This document shows, piece after piece, positions 22,638 through 30,356 of a DNA stretch of 33,157 nt. The notes beneath the pieces are model-generated. The model searched no databases and had not been told where the DNA came from. It saw only the letters and a list, made by a program, of their open reading frames with translations. The position numbers and the translations under genes are program-made. Location of the stretch: contig NZ_JAENWM010000041.1 in NCBI RefSeq assembly GCF_016650035.1, forward strand, positions 1 to 33,157, in the 5' to 3' direction. Numbering within the stretch: position 1 is the stretch's first letter; every line of letters starts with the position of its first letter. The stretch comes from Clostridium sp. (GTDB taxonomy: Bacteria; Bacillota; Clostridia; Clostridiales; Clostridiaceae).

Positions 22638-23920
22638 GAAATAATTCTAAAATTAGTGAATATATAGATTATGTATGTTCTTATGTGAAATATAAAGCAG
22701 CTCATAAAGAAATAAAACAGGAGCTATCATCACACATAGAGGATATTGTAGATGAATATGCTTCAAGCAGAATATTACAAGAAGAAGCGGTAAGTAAAGC
22801 CGTTGAACGAATGGGAGATGGTATAACCCTAGGTAAACAGCTAAATATAGCCCATAAGGGAACCCCAGATTGGATCACATTAATTTTAACCATAATCCTT
22901 GTAAATACGGGTGTTGCTTTGATGTATCTTATGCAATATAAAAGTTCATATCAACATAGTGATTATTTATTTAATCACAGCCTATTATATTCCGCTATCG
23001 GTACCATAGGCATAGTATTATTATATTTCTTCGATTACAGAAAATTAGAAAAGTACTCGCAACATATTTTCGCAGGAATGTGTTTGTTATTTATCCTATT
23101 TATATTTATAGGTAACCCTATAAATGGAAGTCTTTTTATTTCAATTGGTTCTTTTAGTATTGATATTAAAGCAATTAGCTTATATGTATTTATATTTTCC
23201 CTTTCAGGTATATTCAATAACTATGACTGGAACAAAAGAATGAATTTAATTAAAGCTTTTGGCTATTTAATTATTCCGATGTACTTAATACTTTCTGTTC
23301 AAGGCTTAGCTTACTATGGAATTTACTTTATTTCATTTATAGTTTTAGCCCTTAAGTCTAAGATGAAAATAAGATATGCTTTTTACATTATTGCATTTAA
23401 TAGTATATGTTTTATATTATATCTTTTCAATGCACCATATAGAATAGCGAGACTTTTGAGTTTTTTAGACCCATTCTCTGATCCCGATGGAGCTGGATAC
23501 TTAGGTATACAGATGTACAAAATAACTCATACATCTGGAATTTTCGGGAACGGGTTTTCTGCAAATGAAAAACTATTAAAAGTGCCTGAGATGCACTCAA
23601 ATTTTATATTTAATTATATAGTGCACACTTTTGGTTGGCTTGGAGCGGCGGTTATTATTACTATTATTATTTCTTTCATATATCGAATTTTGCATATTTC
23701 AAAATATGTCAGAGATACTTATGGCAGATTACTTATAGCTGGACTAATTAGTATATTTATAGTACAATTTGCAACAAATATATTAATGAATGTAAATTTA
23801 TTCCCTATTATAGGAATTGCACTTCCTTTTATAAGCTATGGAGGTTCTTTAGAGCTTATTAATATGGCATCTGTAGGTATTATTATGAGTGTGTATAGAA
23901 GGAGAAGTTTAACCAATTAA
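22628..23920 (+). CDS. HAAS-domain/SEDS (FtsW/RodA/SpoVE-like) fusion membrane protein with catalytic Asp replaced by Asn
   Basis: A 430-residue protein. Residues 1-75 form a soluble HAAS-type helical domain (EIKQELSSHIEDIVDEY then SKAVERMGDG). The rest is a SEDS-fold membrane protein of about ten helices with the late family motif PFISYGGSLELINM. SEDS proteins polymerise lipid II into glycan strands with a catalytic Asp in the segment PE.HTDFIF. Here the matching segment is PEMHSNFIF, with Asn325 (codon 23600-23602) at the Asp position. The enzyme may be inactive as a glycosyltransferase and act as a regulator or lipid-II-binding protein. GGGAGG at 22615-22620 fixes ATG 22628. It is co-transcribed with padR. 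Confidence 0.85.
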   Translation: MGVGNNSKISEYIDYVCSYVKYKAAHKEIKQELSSHIEDIVDEYASSRILQEEAVSKAVERMGDGITLGKQLNIAHKGTPDWITLILTIILVNTGVALMYLMQYKSSYQHSDYLFNHSLLYSAIGTIGIVLLYFFDYRKLEKYSQHIFAGMCLLFILFIFIGNPINGSLFISIGSFSIDIKAISLYVFIFSLSGIFNNYDWNKRMNLIKAFGYLIIPMYLILSVQGLAYYGIYFISFIVLALKSKMKIRYAFYIIAFNSICFILYLFNAPYRIARLLSFLDPFSDPDGAGYLGIQMYKITHTSGIFGNGFSANEKLLKVPEMHSNFIFNYIVHTFGWLGAAVIITIIISFIYRILHISKYVRDTYGRLLIAGLISIFIVQFATNILMNVNLFPIIGIALPFISYGGSLELINMASVGIIMSVYRRRSLTN

Positions 23921-23977
23921 AAATTGTATCTCAATTACTATTATGTTGCAACCATTAGTTATAGCTATATTTTAATA

Positions 23978-24017
23978 TCAAAAAGCAGTGAGAAAATCTT
24001 ATCTCACTGCTTTTTGA
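23978..24017. terminator. Bidirectional terminator
   Basis: A 16-bp stem pairs 23978-23993 with 24002-24017 (core AAAAAGCAGTGAGA / TCTCACTGCTTTTT). It separates the SEDS gene from the convergent 68-residue gene and carries A/T tracts on both sides. Confidence 0.9.
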
Positions 24018-24021
24018 TTAA

Positions 24022-24228
24022 TTATTTTTCTTTCTCTGAACCTTTTTTTCCATAAATTTTATGTAGTATTGAATCATATTGCCCTAACTTATCTGCTAAC
24101 ATATGCCAATTTTTATGTTCAGCATTGGAAACATTCACTTGATTAGTCTCCACATTTTTTAATCTTGCACTAATATCTTTAATATCCTTATTCATTTGTG
24201 TTAACATTTCTTTTAGTTCGTTATCCAT
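24022..24228 (-). CDS. Small coiled-coil protein, function unknown
   Basis: A 68-residue, highly charged protein. Residues 1-32 have a heptad-like pattern (LKEMLTQMNKDIKDISARLK), continuing as a helix through ADKLGQYDSILHKIYG, with a Lys/Glu tail. It has no membrane segment or signal peptide. It is probably a small helical adaptor that forms oligomers. AAGGAG precedes ATG 24228, and a strong terminator follows its stop. I do not recognise a named family; similar short coiled-coil proteins occur in Clostridium genomes and in phage-derived regions, but nothing else here points to a phage. Confidence 0.7.
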   Translation of the reverse strand: MDNELKEMLTQMNKDIKDISARLKNVETNQVNVSNAEHKNWHMLADKLGQYDSILHKIYGKKGSEKEK

Positions 24229-24327
24229 AATTTATCTCCTTAGTGTGCTTTATATTTTACTTAAATCTATTATACATTATTTTTATATATACCGCATAAT
24301 TAAATCATCATCTGCGATGCTGCAATA

Positions 24328-24435
24328 TTAATGACTTCAGAAGGAGATTTAGACTCCCACTAAAGTTTTTTATTTGTTATAGAATGTAACTCCCACTTAT
24401 AGAAGTAGGAGACTTTCCTTCTGAAATGTCATTAA
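24328..24435. repeat. 108-bp imperfect inverted-repeat element
   Basis: The ends are complementary: TTAATGAC-TTCAGAAGGA (24328-24345) against TCCTTCTGAAATGTCATTAA (24416-24435), with a 2-nt bulge. Inside, GACTCCCACTA (24352-24362) and AACTCCCACTT (24388-24398) are near-copies, and the second forms a hairpin with AAGTAGGAG (24403-24411). There is no coding potential. It could be a miniature or palindrome-ended transposable element remnant (IS200/IS605-like ends are also hairpins) or a structured RNA. Identity is unproven. Confidence 0.5.
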
Positions 24436-24558
24436 ACTATTTCAAAATGACTATATCATTTCCTCCTAATTTTCATATACTATAATTAACATAGATAATC
24501 TTAGGGGGTCATTATTATATTTAAAACAATAAATTTAAGTCACCCCAGAAAAGCATTA

Positions 24559-24831
24559 GTGAGTAGCATTGATAATGTTATCTTCGATACAAAACTAAAA
24601 GACACTAAACACAACACATATCCAGTCATAATAAGTTGTATAATTGGATGTATATTTCTGAAACAAAATTACGCGTATGCTACAGACGCGGTACAAGAAG
24701 GTACAGGCGTTATTAATACTTTATCTATCCTCGGGCCACCAACATTACTTACAGCAGTAGAAATTTATAAGATACGAGGTTATATAAAGAAGTACATCGG
24801 AAATCTAAAATTATACTCACATGAAACTTAA
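24559..24831 (+). CDS. Hypothetical small membrane protein with doubtful start
   Basis: A 90-residue product from GTG 24559. It has a hydrophobic stretch (YPVIISCIIGCIFL, about 21-34) ending before a possible signal-peptidase-like AYA, and a second stretch (VINTLSILGPPTLLTAVEIY, about 51-70) with a basic tail. It resembles a small membrane or exported protein; no family is recognised. GTG 24559 has no Shine-Dalgarno. The frame stays open upstream, and AGGGGG at 24503-24508 sits eight bases before ATA 24517 in the same frame, where an ATG would be expected (IFKTINLSHPRKAL...). Either a rare non-AUG start is used, or a start mutation has damaged the gene. The stop codon lies in a long hairpin. 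Confidence 0.5.
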   Translation: MSSIDNVIFDTKLKDTKHNTYPVIISCIIGCIFLKQNYAYATDAVQEGTGVINTLSILGPPTLLTAVEIYKIRGYIKKYIGNLKLYSHET

Positions 24832-24885
24832 TTGTAAATTGTTAAGGCTCAGAACGAATGCTGAGCCTTAATAATTTACAATTAA
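24828..24885. terminator. Long hairpin shared by two convergent stop codons
   Basis: A 25-bp stem (24828-24852 with 24861-24885, a single G-U pair) around AACGAATG. It contains the stop codon of the plus-strand small protein and that of the minus-strand DMT half-transporter. It has no long T-run, so it may act as a barrier or mRNA-end stabiliser as well as a terminator. Confidence 0.65.
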
Positions 24886-25334
24886 AATTCTTTTATAATC
24901 AATTCTTTCTTGTCCACGGTAGAATTATACATGATTCCAATTAGAATCAATACTCCACCAATAACTTTTCCTTTTGAAACAAATCCAGCTATAAAATAAT
25001 CAATAAGTATTCCTGTGAAAATTTGACCTATGAATATGAGTAAAGTAGTATATATAGTTGGTATTTTAGGAATTACAACGTTTGAGCTTGCAACCACCAT
25101 AACTCCTATTAGTCCACCTAAAAGTGCCCATAATGGTATTTTCGAATAATCATTATAGGATAGGTCCACAAAATTGCGTACTATAATAATCAAGAGTATA
25201 GTAGTTAATAGTCCTACTATGTAGTTTACTAGGGTACCCTGGAATACTCCTACTTTTTTAGCTAAATGTGAATTTATAATCATAGACAATATAATAAAAC
25301 ATCCACATAAAGCTGCTGAAATTATATATAACAT
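24882..25334 (-). CDS. DMT-family half transporter (YdcZ/DUF606), second of a pair
   Basis: A 150-residue membrane protein with five hydrophobic helices. The segments INSHLAKKVGVFQGTLVNYI and PLWALLGGLIGVMVVASSNV are typical of the YdcZ (DUF606) branch of the drug/metabolite transporter superfamily. These five-helix units are often found as tandem genes whose products likely pair into a full transporter; this one follows its partner by 12 bp. GAGGAG precedes ATG 25334. The pair is divergent from a Crp/Fnr-type regulator, a recurrent arrangement. The substrate is unknown. Confidence 0.88.
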   Translation of the reverse strand: MLYIISAALCGCFIILSMIINSHLAKKVGVFQGTLVNYIVGLLTTILLIIIVRNFVDLSYNDYSKIPLWALLGGLIGVMVVASSNVVIPKIPTIYTTLLIFIGQIFTGILIDYFIAGFVSKGKVIGGVLILIGIMYNSTVDKKELIIKEF

Positions 25335-25346
25335 ATTTCCACTCCT

Positions 25347-25772
25347 CTATTTATAATATATCATTGTAACTAACCCTAATGATATTATAAAAAAAACCAC
25401 GATTTTTTTCTTATTAAACTTGTAAATGTCTAAACCAAATAATCCATAATGATCAATAAAGCTGGCTAAAATTAGTTGTCCAAAAACTCCTAAGGACAAT
25501 GTTAACGAAGCCCCAAGGGCATTGAAGCATAAATTGTTTAAAAATACCACCAAAACTCCTATTAATCCACCACTAAACAAATAAATCGGTATATTTTTAT
25601 TTAACCTTAACTTCTGTTTTTTAAATATTAAAATAATAATTACAGCAATAAGACCCACTATATGAATTATTAATAGTGATTGATAGGAATCTGTGTAATT
25701 TGCCAAAATCCCATTAAAAGTTACCATTATAGTAATTAAAATACCTATAAATACCGCAGATGCCTTATACAT
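25347..25772 (-). CDS. DMT-family half transporter (YdcZ/DUF606), first of a pair
   Basis: A 141-residue protein with five hydrophobic helices: early VTFNGILANYTDSYQSLLII, then LFSGGLIGVLVVFLNNLCF, then SLGVFGQLILASFIDHYGLF. It matches the same YdcZ/DUF606 family as its downstream partner but is clearly divergent from it, consistent with a heterodimer in opposite topology (inference). GGAGG precedes ATG 25772. The promoter region shared with the Crp/Fnr regulator holds an 18-bp palindrome. Confidence 0.87.
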   Translation of the reverse strand: MYKASAVFIGILITIMVTFNGILANYTDSYQSLLIIHIVGLIAVIIILIFKKQKLRLNKNIPIYLFSGGLIGVLVVFLNNLCFNALGASLTLSLGVFGQLILASFIDHYGLFGLDIYKFNKKKIVVFFIISLGLVTMIYYK

Positions 25773-25836
25773 TGAATTTCCTCCAGTCTTTAATAAATGC
25801 CTCTTTTATAAGATTAACATAAAAAAGCTTGGTTCT

Positions 25837-25854
25837 ATATGACACATGTCATAT
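25837..25854. promoter_or_regulatory. 18-bp palindrome, candidate Crp/Fnr-family operator
   Basis: ATATGACA-CA-TGTCATAT is perfectly symmetric apart from the 2-bp centre. It lies between the divergent transporter pair and regulator, roughly 47 bp upstream of a start implied by a minus-strand TATAAA at 25805-25810, a usual distance for activation. It resembles TGTGA/TGACA-type Crp/Fnr family sites. Confidence 0.6.
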
Positions 25855-25960
25855 TTCTAGTAAATTTGTTTATACAAAACAAAAACAATCCATTATAATG
25901 ATACTTAGATACTAAATAAATAATTATTTTTCCATGCAATACTAAAAGGAGGTCCCCATT

Positions 25961-26659
25961 GTGAAACGAATAAATAGTAAAAATGAACTAGACAATTATA
26001 TAAAAAAATATAATATCAATGATTTTTTCGGCATAGATATGTATGAATATATGGAGCTACATAGTTTTGATAAAGGAAGTCACCTCGTCAAAACTGATGA
26101 ACCCATAGATTATTTTTATTTTTTTGTACAAGGGAAAGTAAAAATATATACTGTTCTTAAAAACGGTAAATCTCTACTATTTCGGTTACATAAACCACTT
26201 GTTATAATTGGAGATGTGGAATTTATTGATTATGACACGGCGAATTCAAACATTGAAGCCATAACTGAATGTTTGTGCATTGGAATCTCTATGAATAATA
26301 TACGAAAATACGCTGTTAATGATCAAACTTTTTTAAAGTGTATGTGTACAAGCCTTGGCAAAAAATTTATTAGCTCATCTATTTCCAGTTCAATAAATAT
26401 CCTCTACCCTCTAGAAAATAGATTGTCAAGTTACCTACTTGCTATTGCGCCAGAAAACAGCAATCTTTCTACCCTAGATGTTGGAATAACAACTGATAAA
26501 TTTACTGAACTTGCAGATCTGCTTGGAACAAGCTATAGACATTTAATTAGAACCATAAATAAATTATGCAATGAAAAAATAATAAAAAAAGAAAAAAACT
26601 CTATTATCATTCTAAATATGGCTGAATTAGAAAAGCTTGCAGGGGATTTGTACCAGTAA
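25961..26659 (+). CDS. Crp/Fnr family transcriptional regulator (YeiL-like)
   Basis: A 232-residue regulator. The N-terminal beta-barrel sensor domain (about 20-125) includes FDKGSHLVKTDEPIDYFYFF and VIIGDVEFID. The connecting helix follows, then a C-terminal winged helix with recognition segment ELADLLGTSYRHLIRTINKL. The Arg-Ala pair that binds cAMP phosphate is not evident, and there is no N-terminal Cys cluster as in Fnr, so the effector is unknown. AAAGGAGG precedes GTG 25961. It is divergent from a two-gene DMT transporter with a palindromic site between, suggesting it controls that pair. Confidence 0.9.
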   Translation: MKRINSKNELDNYIKKYNINDFFGIDMYEYMELHSFDKGSHLVKTDEPIDYFYFFVQGKVKIYTVLKNGKSLLFRLHKPLVIIGDVEFIDYDTANSNIEAITECLCIGISMNNIRKYAVNDQTFLKCMCTSLGKKFISSSISSSINILYPLENRLSSYLLAIAPENSNLSTLDVGITTDKFTELADLLGTSYRHLIRTINKLCNEKIIKKEKNSIIILNMAELEKLAGDLYQ

Positions 26660-26662
26660 AAA

Positions 26663-26706
26663 AAAGGTGTATACTGCTGTACTATCTTACAGCAGTATAC
26701 ACCTTT
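26663..26706. terminator. Strong hairpin terminator
   Basis: A 19-bp perfect stem (26663-26681 with 26688-26706, loop CTATCT) lies between the convergent crp-like gene and the 108-residue gene. Minus-strand transcripts get a run of T residues from the A-tract at 26658-26665. Confidence 0.88.
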
Positions 26707-26730
26707 AATTATTATCACAAAGAAAGAATA

Positions 26731-27057
26731 CTATCTAATTCCATCTATTCTACCCTTTAATGCCTTAAAACGCCCATTCACATAATTAATAAGTTCTTTT
26801 CTATTCTCTTTTATTTCATTTGGAGCACTAGCAACCATTGTAATTATATCTAATTTGTTACCTTTTATGTCTTTGGCAACATCATATGCTAAGCACTTAT
26901 TTTTTATTTTCCAATAGGTTATGTTAAATTGATCTGCTTGGCGTTTATTATAATATCCTTTTTCAATACCAAACTGAAATAAATCTGCCGCTGATTCTAA
27001 TTCTTCTAAATCTTCAACTTCTAAAGTCTCATTAACTAATTCATCAAATGTTTTCAT
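26731..27057 (-). CDS. Hypothetical cytosolic protein, mainly helical
   Basis: A 108-residue soluble protein, acidic at the N-terminus (EVEDLEELESAADLFQFGIE) and basic at the C-terminus (GRFKALKGRIDGIR). The centre reads KGYYNKRQADQFNITYWKIK. It has no membrane segment, signal peptide or known catalytic motif, and I do not recognise the family. A purine-rich AAAGGAG stands before ATG 27057, and a strong terminator follows. The gene is alone on its transcript. Confidence 0.7.
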   Translation of the reverse strand: MKTFDELVNETLEVEDLEELESAADLFQFGIEKGYYNKRQADQFNITYWKIKNKCLAYDVAKDIKGNKLDIITMVASAPNEIKENRKELINYVNGRFKALKGRIDGIR

Positions 27058-27440
27058 TATAGCACTCCTTTTATCCGATAATATTATAATTGTTATGCAT
27101 AGTATAACTTAAATTTTTGTTTTTATAAAGTCGCCTTTAACTAAATGTTTGTTATACCTTTTATATTTTAACACAAATTTAAGATTATTTGAATTTTTTT
27201 TGTAATATAATATTTCAACCATCATGATTATAATAAAAATACAAGTTGGTGCATAACTTAATGGTGCATAGTGATTTCATATGGTAATATGCCACTGCAT
27301 GAAATGCAAAAGAAAATATAGTGACATATGCTAAAACTGATAATATCATTAGTAATACAAATAGGAATATTAACTGTTAAATAATAAAGATAAAACCAAG
27401 TTGTGTGTTGTGTATAATCAACTTGGTTTGTATTGTCATA
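27058..27440. other. 383-bp intergenic region with a small hairpin and no clear gene
   Basis: It holds the upstream region of the 108-residue gene and, at the far end, the dbpA terminator. Between them, around 27245-27320, are two copies of TGGTGCATA and a hairpin (ATTTCAT ... TGG ... CCA ... ATGAAAT). TATAAT-like boxes occur near 27206 and 27230, but none has a well-spaced -35. A small RNA on the plus strand is possible; I cannot support one. Confidence 0.3.
27393..27429 (-). terminator. Terminator of dbpA
   Basis: An 11-bp stem (AAACCAAGTTG 27393-27403 with CAACTTGGTTT 27419-27429) is followed on the minus strand by TTTTATCTTTATTATTT. It lies 12 bp after the dbpA stop. Confidence 0.75.
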
Positions 27441-28886
27441 CTATTTATTTGCTTTTTCTGCTCTAATAGTTTTACCTTTTATTGTTGATTTATTAAGAGC
27501 TTCTAATACTAACTTTCCTTTTCCTCCCATAATATCTACATGAGAGAAACTATCTTGAATATCTATAATACCTATGTCATCAACACTAACACCCTCAATA
27601 TTGCAAATAGTTCCTACAATATCTACATTTCTAATTTTTTTCTTTTTACCTGCACTGATATATATTTTCATTATATCCAAACTGAAATTAGAGGCTTTAG
27701 TCTTTTTAATAATAGGCTTAGCATCATTTTTTTCATAAAATGCTTCCCTGAACGGTTCGGACTCTTCTTTTGATGGAATTGGCCTTTTAGGGATTTCCAT
27801 ACCAATATAGTTTTCTATGTTTTGTAAAAATCTTTTTTCGTGATGAGTTGTAAATGTTATAGCACGTCCTTTTTTTCCAGCACGTCCTGTTCTTCCTATT
27901 CTATGAACATAATTCTCTTTTTCAAGTGGTAAATCATAATTTATTATATGGGTAATGTCTTCTACATCAATACCTCTAGCTGCAACATCAGTAGCAACTA
28001 AAAATCTAAATTCACCTTTTTTAAATCTCTCCATAGCATCTAATCTTTCATTTTGAAGCAGACCACCATGTATCTTAACGCAGGAATAATGTCGATTTTT
28101 CATTTGATCAGTTATTACATCAACATTTTCTTTTGTTTTACAAAAAACTATACAAGAGTCTGGATTTTCAATATAAAGTGTTCTCTTAAGCAAACTAAGT
28201 TTCTTATCTTCCTCTACTTCATAGCATACTTGATCTATTTTCTCAACGGTTAATTTTTCGGAATCCATTTCTATTTTCACTGGGTTAACCATATATTTCA
28301 TACAAATTGCTTCAATAGATTCTGGTATTGTAGCTGAAAATAACATTGTAACCCTGTTTTTAGGAACAGCCTTAATAACATCTTCTACTTGTTCTATAAA
28401 ACCCATACTAAGCATTTCATCTGCTTCGTCTAATATTAAATATTTCACCTTATCTAAATTAATTGAACCTCTTTTAATATGATCTAAAGTTCTTCCTGGT
28501 GTACCAACTACTACATGAACTCTTTGCTTTAACTGTTTCTTTTGCATTTCTATAGGTTGTTTACCAAAAACAGCTATGGCTCTAACTTTTTTATATCTAC
28601 CTATTTGCGTTATATCCTGACTTACTTGAAGCGCTAGTTCTCTAGTAGGCGATAGTACTAAGACTTGAGGCTCTGTTTCCTCAATATCTATACTCTCACA
28701 AAGTGGAATAGCGAAGGCTGCTGTTTTTCCACTGCCTGTTTGTGATCTTACTATGATATCTTTGCCTTCAAGAGCTATAGGGATAACTGAAGCTTGAACC
28801 TCTGAAGGATTTTCATATCCTAAATTATTAATTGCTTTTAATATTTCTTCGCTAATTTTAAATTCATCAAATTTTATGTTACTCAT
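27441..28886 (-). CDS. dbpA: DEAD-box ATP-dependent RNA helicase DbpA/YxiN
   Basis: A 481-residue RNA helicase of the DbpA/YxiN group that acts on 23S rRNA hairpin 92 during large-subunit assembly. It has Q motif (FDEFKISEEI ... PSEVQ), SQTGSGKT, PTRELA, TPGR, DEADEM, SAT, ARGID and HRIGRTGRAGKKG. Residues about 405-480 (SLDIMKIYISAGKKKKIRNV; SHVDIMGGKGKLVLEAL) are the DbpA C-terminal RNA-recognition domain that gives rRNA specificity, and the length matches B. subtilis YxiN. GAGAGGAAG precedes ATG 28886. It is monocistronic with its own terminator. Confidence 0.95.
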   Translation of the reverse strand: MSNIKFDEFKISEEILKAINNLGYENPSEVQASVIPIALEGKDIIVRSQTGSGKTAAFAIPLCESIDIEETEPQVLVLSPTRELALQVSQDITQIGRYKKVRAIAVFGKQPIEMQKKQLKQRVHVVVGTPGRTLDHIKRGSINLDKVKYLILDEADEMLSMGFIEQVEDVIKAVPKNRVTMLFSATIPESIEAICMKYMVNPVKIEMDSEKLTVEKIDQVCYEVEEDKKLSLLKRTLYIENPDSCIVFCKTKENVDVITDQMKNRHYSCVKIHGGLLQNERLDAMERFKKGEFRFLVATDVAARGIDVEDITHIINYDLPLEKENYVHRIGRTGRAGKKGRAITFTTHHEKRFLQNIENYIGMEIPKRPIPSKEESEPFREAFYEKNDAKPIIKKTKASNFSLDIMKIYISAGKKKKIRNVDIVGTICNIEGVSVDDIGIIDIQDSFSHVDIMGGKGKLVLEALNKSTIKGKTIRAEKANK

Positions 28887-28980
28887 TTTAACTTCCTCTC
28901 TTGTTTTATATATAATTTTTAAGTATAACTTAAATATATTTTTAGCCCATAAGTATATATTATACCATGATTAACGGAAA

Positions 28981-29008
28981 AGAGATAATGATTATAATCA
29001 TTATCTCT
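28981..29008. terminator. Palindromic terminator of the cysteine-rich protein gene
   Basis: A 28-bp perfect palindrome (half-site AGAGATAATGATTA) is flanked by AAAA and TTTTT, 22 bp after the stop of the minus-strand cysteine-rich gene. On the minus strand it is followed by TTTTCCG. Confidence 0.75.
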
Positions 29009-29029
29009 TTTTCTAGATATCTATTAAGT

Positions 29030-29383
29030 TTATTCACAAGGATATATATAATTTGCTGCAACACGAACATCTAAATCTTCAATGTCAATATCGTCTGGAA
29101 GTACAAATACTAATTTTTTTCTAATAGTACCACATGGACCGCAATCATTTTCTTTAGATAATATTTTACAAAATCCTCTAAAAGCAAGTATCCTGTGACA
29201 TTTATCATATATAATACAAGCAACACATACTTTTTTACCAAAGGCTACATTATCGACTTGTACTCTTACAGTCAATAATTTAGCACCGTTTTCCTCCATA
29301 TTTACAGGTTCTGAATTAATAGTATTACATAATTCACTTGGATTGCATTTATTGTTATCATTTGGTCTTTCATCTTTACCCAT
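29030..29383 (-). CDS. Cysteine-rich hypothetical protein
   Basis: A 117-residue protein with nine Cys (13, 19, 53, 56, 62, 72, 81, 84, 116), including a VCVAC pair and a CGPC motif. The first 32 residues are polar and probably disordered. From about 35 on it looks all-beta (LLTVRVQVDNVAFGKK ... TIRKKLVFVLPDD), ending in NYIYPCE. No signal peptide is present. The CxxC pairs could hold a metal or disulfides. Similar beta-rich Cys proteins are common in Clostridium, some linked to spores, but I cannot give a function. ATG 29383 is preceded by AAGGAG. Confidence 0.75.
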   Translation of the reverse strand: MGKDERPNDNNKCNPSELCNTINSEPVNMEENGAKLLTVRVQVDNVAFGKKVCVACIIYDKCHRILAFRGFCKILSKENDCGPCGTIRKKLVFVLPDDIDIEDLDVRVAANYIYPCE

Positions 29384-29704
29384 TTAACAAAACTCCTTTT
29401 TTATATAAATTTATAACGAAATAACACTAGTTTATAAGTTAGTAACGATTTTATGGGTACATATATCACTACAATATATTTAATATATTGCGAAGGTAAT
29501 ATTATGAATTGATATATGTATTTACAAACTAGATTAATATATTGAGTAGTTTTAGTTATAAATTTTTATTAGTTTTACTCTATAGGTAGTAAGTATTTTA
29601 TATAATAATATATTCCTTCATGTAAGTAAATGTGAACAAAAACACTTAATATATTTTATATATGGTAAAATTAAATTAATTACTATTGAAAGAGGTGTAG
29701 CAAA
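29384..29704. other. Divergent AT-rich intergenic region
   Basis: A 321-bp region between the divergent cysteine-rich gene and tag. It is extremely AT-rich, with three copies of TTAATATATT (29480, 29534, 29646). No strong promoter pair, hairpin terminator, ORF or RNA gene is evident, so promoters for both neighbours must lie here but cannot be placed with confidence. Confidence 0.35.
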
Positions 29705-30271
29705 ATGAATAGATGCAGTTGGTGTGGGGATGATCCCTTATATGTGAAATACCACGATGAAGAATGGGGAGTACCAGTCCACGTAGATAGAAAACATTTT
29801 GAATTTCTTGTTCTTGAATCTGCTCAAGCTGGTTTAAGCTGGATTACTGTACTTAGAAAAAGAGAGAATTACAGAATAGCTTATGATGATTTTGATTTTA
29901 ATAAAGTTGCGCAATATGATGATGAAAAAATAGTTGAACTCCTTCAAAATGCTGGTATTATTAGAAATAAGCTTAAAATAGTTGCTTCTATAAATAATGC
30001 TAAAATGTTTCTTAAAATTCAAGAGGAATTTGGTAGCTTTGATAATTACATATGGGCCTTCGTGGACCATATTCCAGTAACTAACCACTGGGAGAATACT
30101 GCAAACGTACCCGCAACTTCTGATTTGTCAGATAGAGTTAGTAAAGATTTAAAAAAACGTGGTTTTAAATTTTTAGGATCAACTATAACTTATGCTCACC
30201 TCCAAGCTACTGGTATAATAAATGACCATATTTCAAGTTGCTTTAGATACAACAGCAGAAGAAATTTCTAA
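29705..30271 (+). CDS. tag: DNA-3-methyladenine glycosylase I
   Basis: A 188-residue base-excision repair enzyme that removes 3-methyladenine from alkylated DNA. It carries the start MNRCSWCGDDPLYVKYHDEE, and the zinc ligands Cys4, His17, His175 and Cys179 fall at exactly the E. coli Tag positions. Glu38 (VLESAQAGLSW) is the active-site acid, and the helix-hairpin-helix region is near AGIIRNKLKI. GAAAGAGGTG precedes ATG 29705. It is followed after 85 bp by a DUF4342 gene with its own ribosome binding site. Confidence 0.96.
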   Translation: MNRCSWCGDDPLYVKYHDEEWGVPVHVDRKHFEFLVLESAQAGLSWITVLRKRENYRIAYDDFDFNKVAQYDDEKIVELLQNAGIIRNKLKIVASINNAKMFLKIQEEFGSFDNYIWAFVDHIPVTNHWENTANVPATSDLSDRVSKDLKKRGFKFLGSTITYAHLQATGIINDHISSCFRYNSRRNF

Positions 30272-30356
30272 TGCAATTCTAATCTTTTGCTAATAAATTT
30301 TTAATTTTTCTACCTTATAATAACAATATAGAAAATAAATATGAGGAGGAATTTAA

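Noticed and set aside
29480-29655. Three TTAATATATT repeats as regulator sites
   Set aside because: The region is almost pure A/T, so such 10-mers are expected by chance, and their spacing is irregular.
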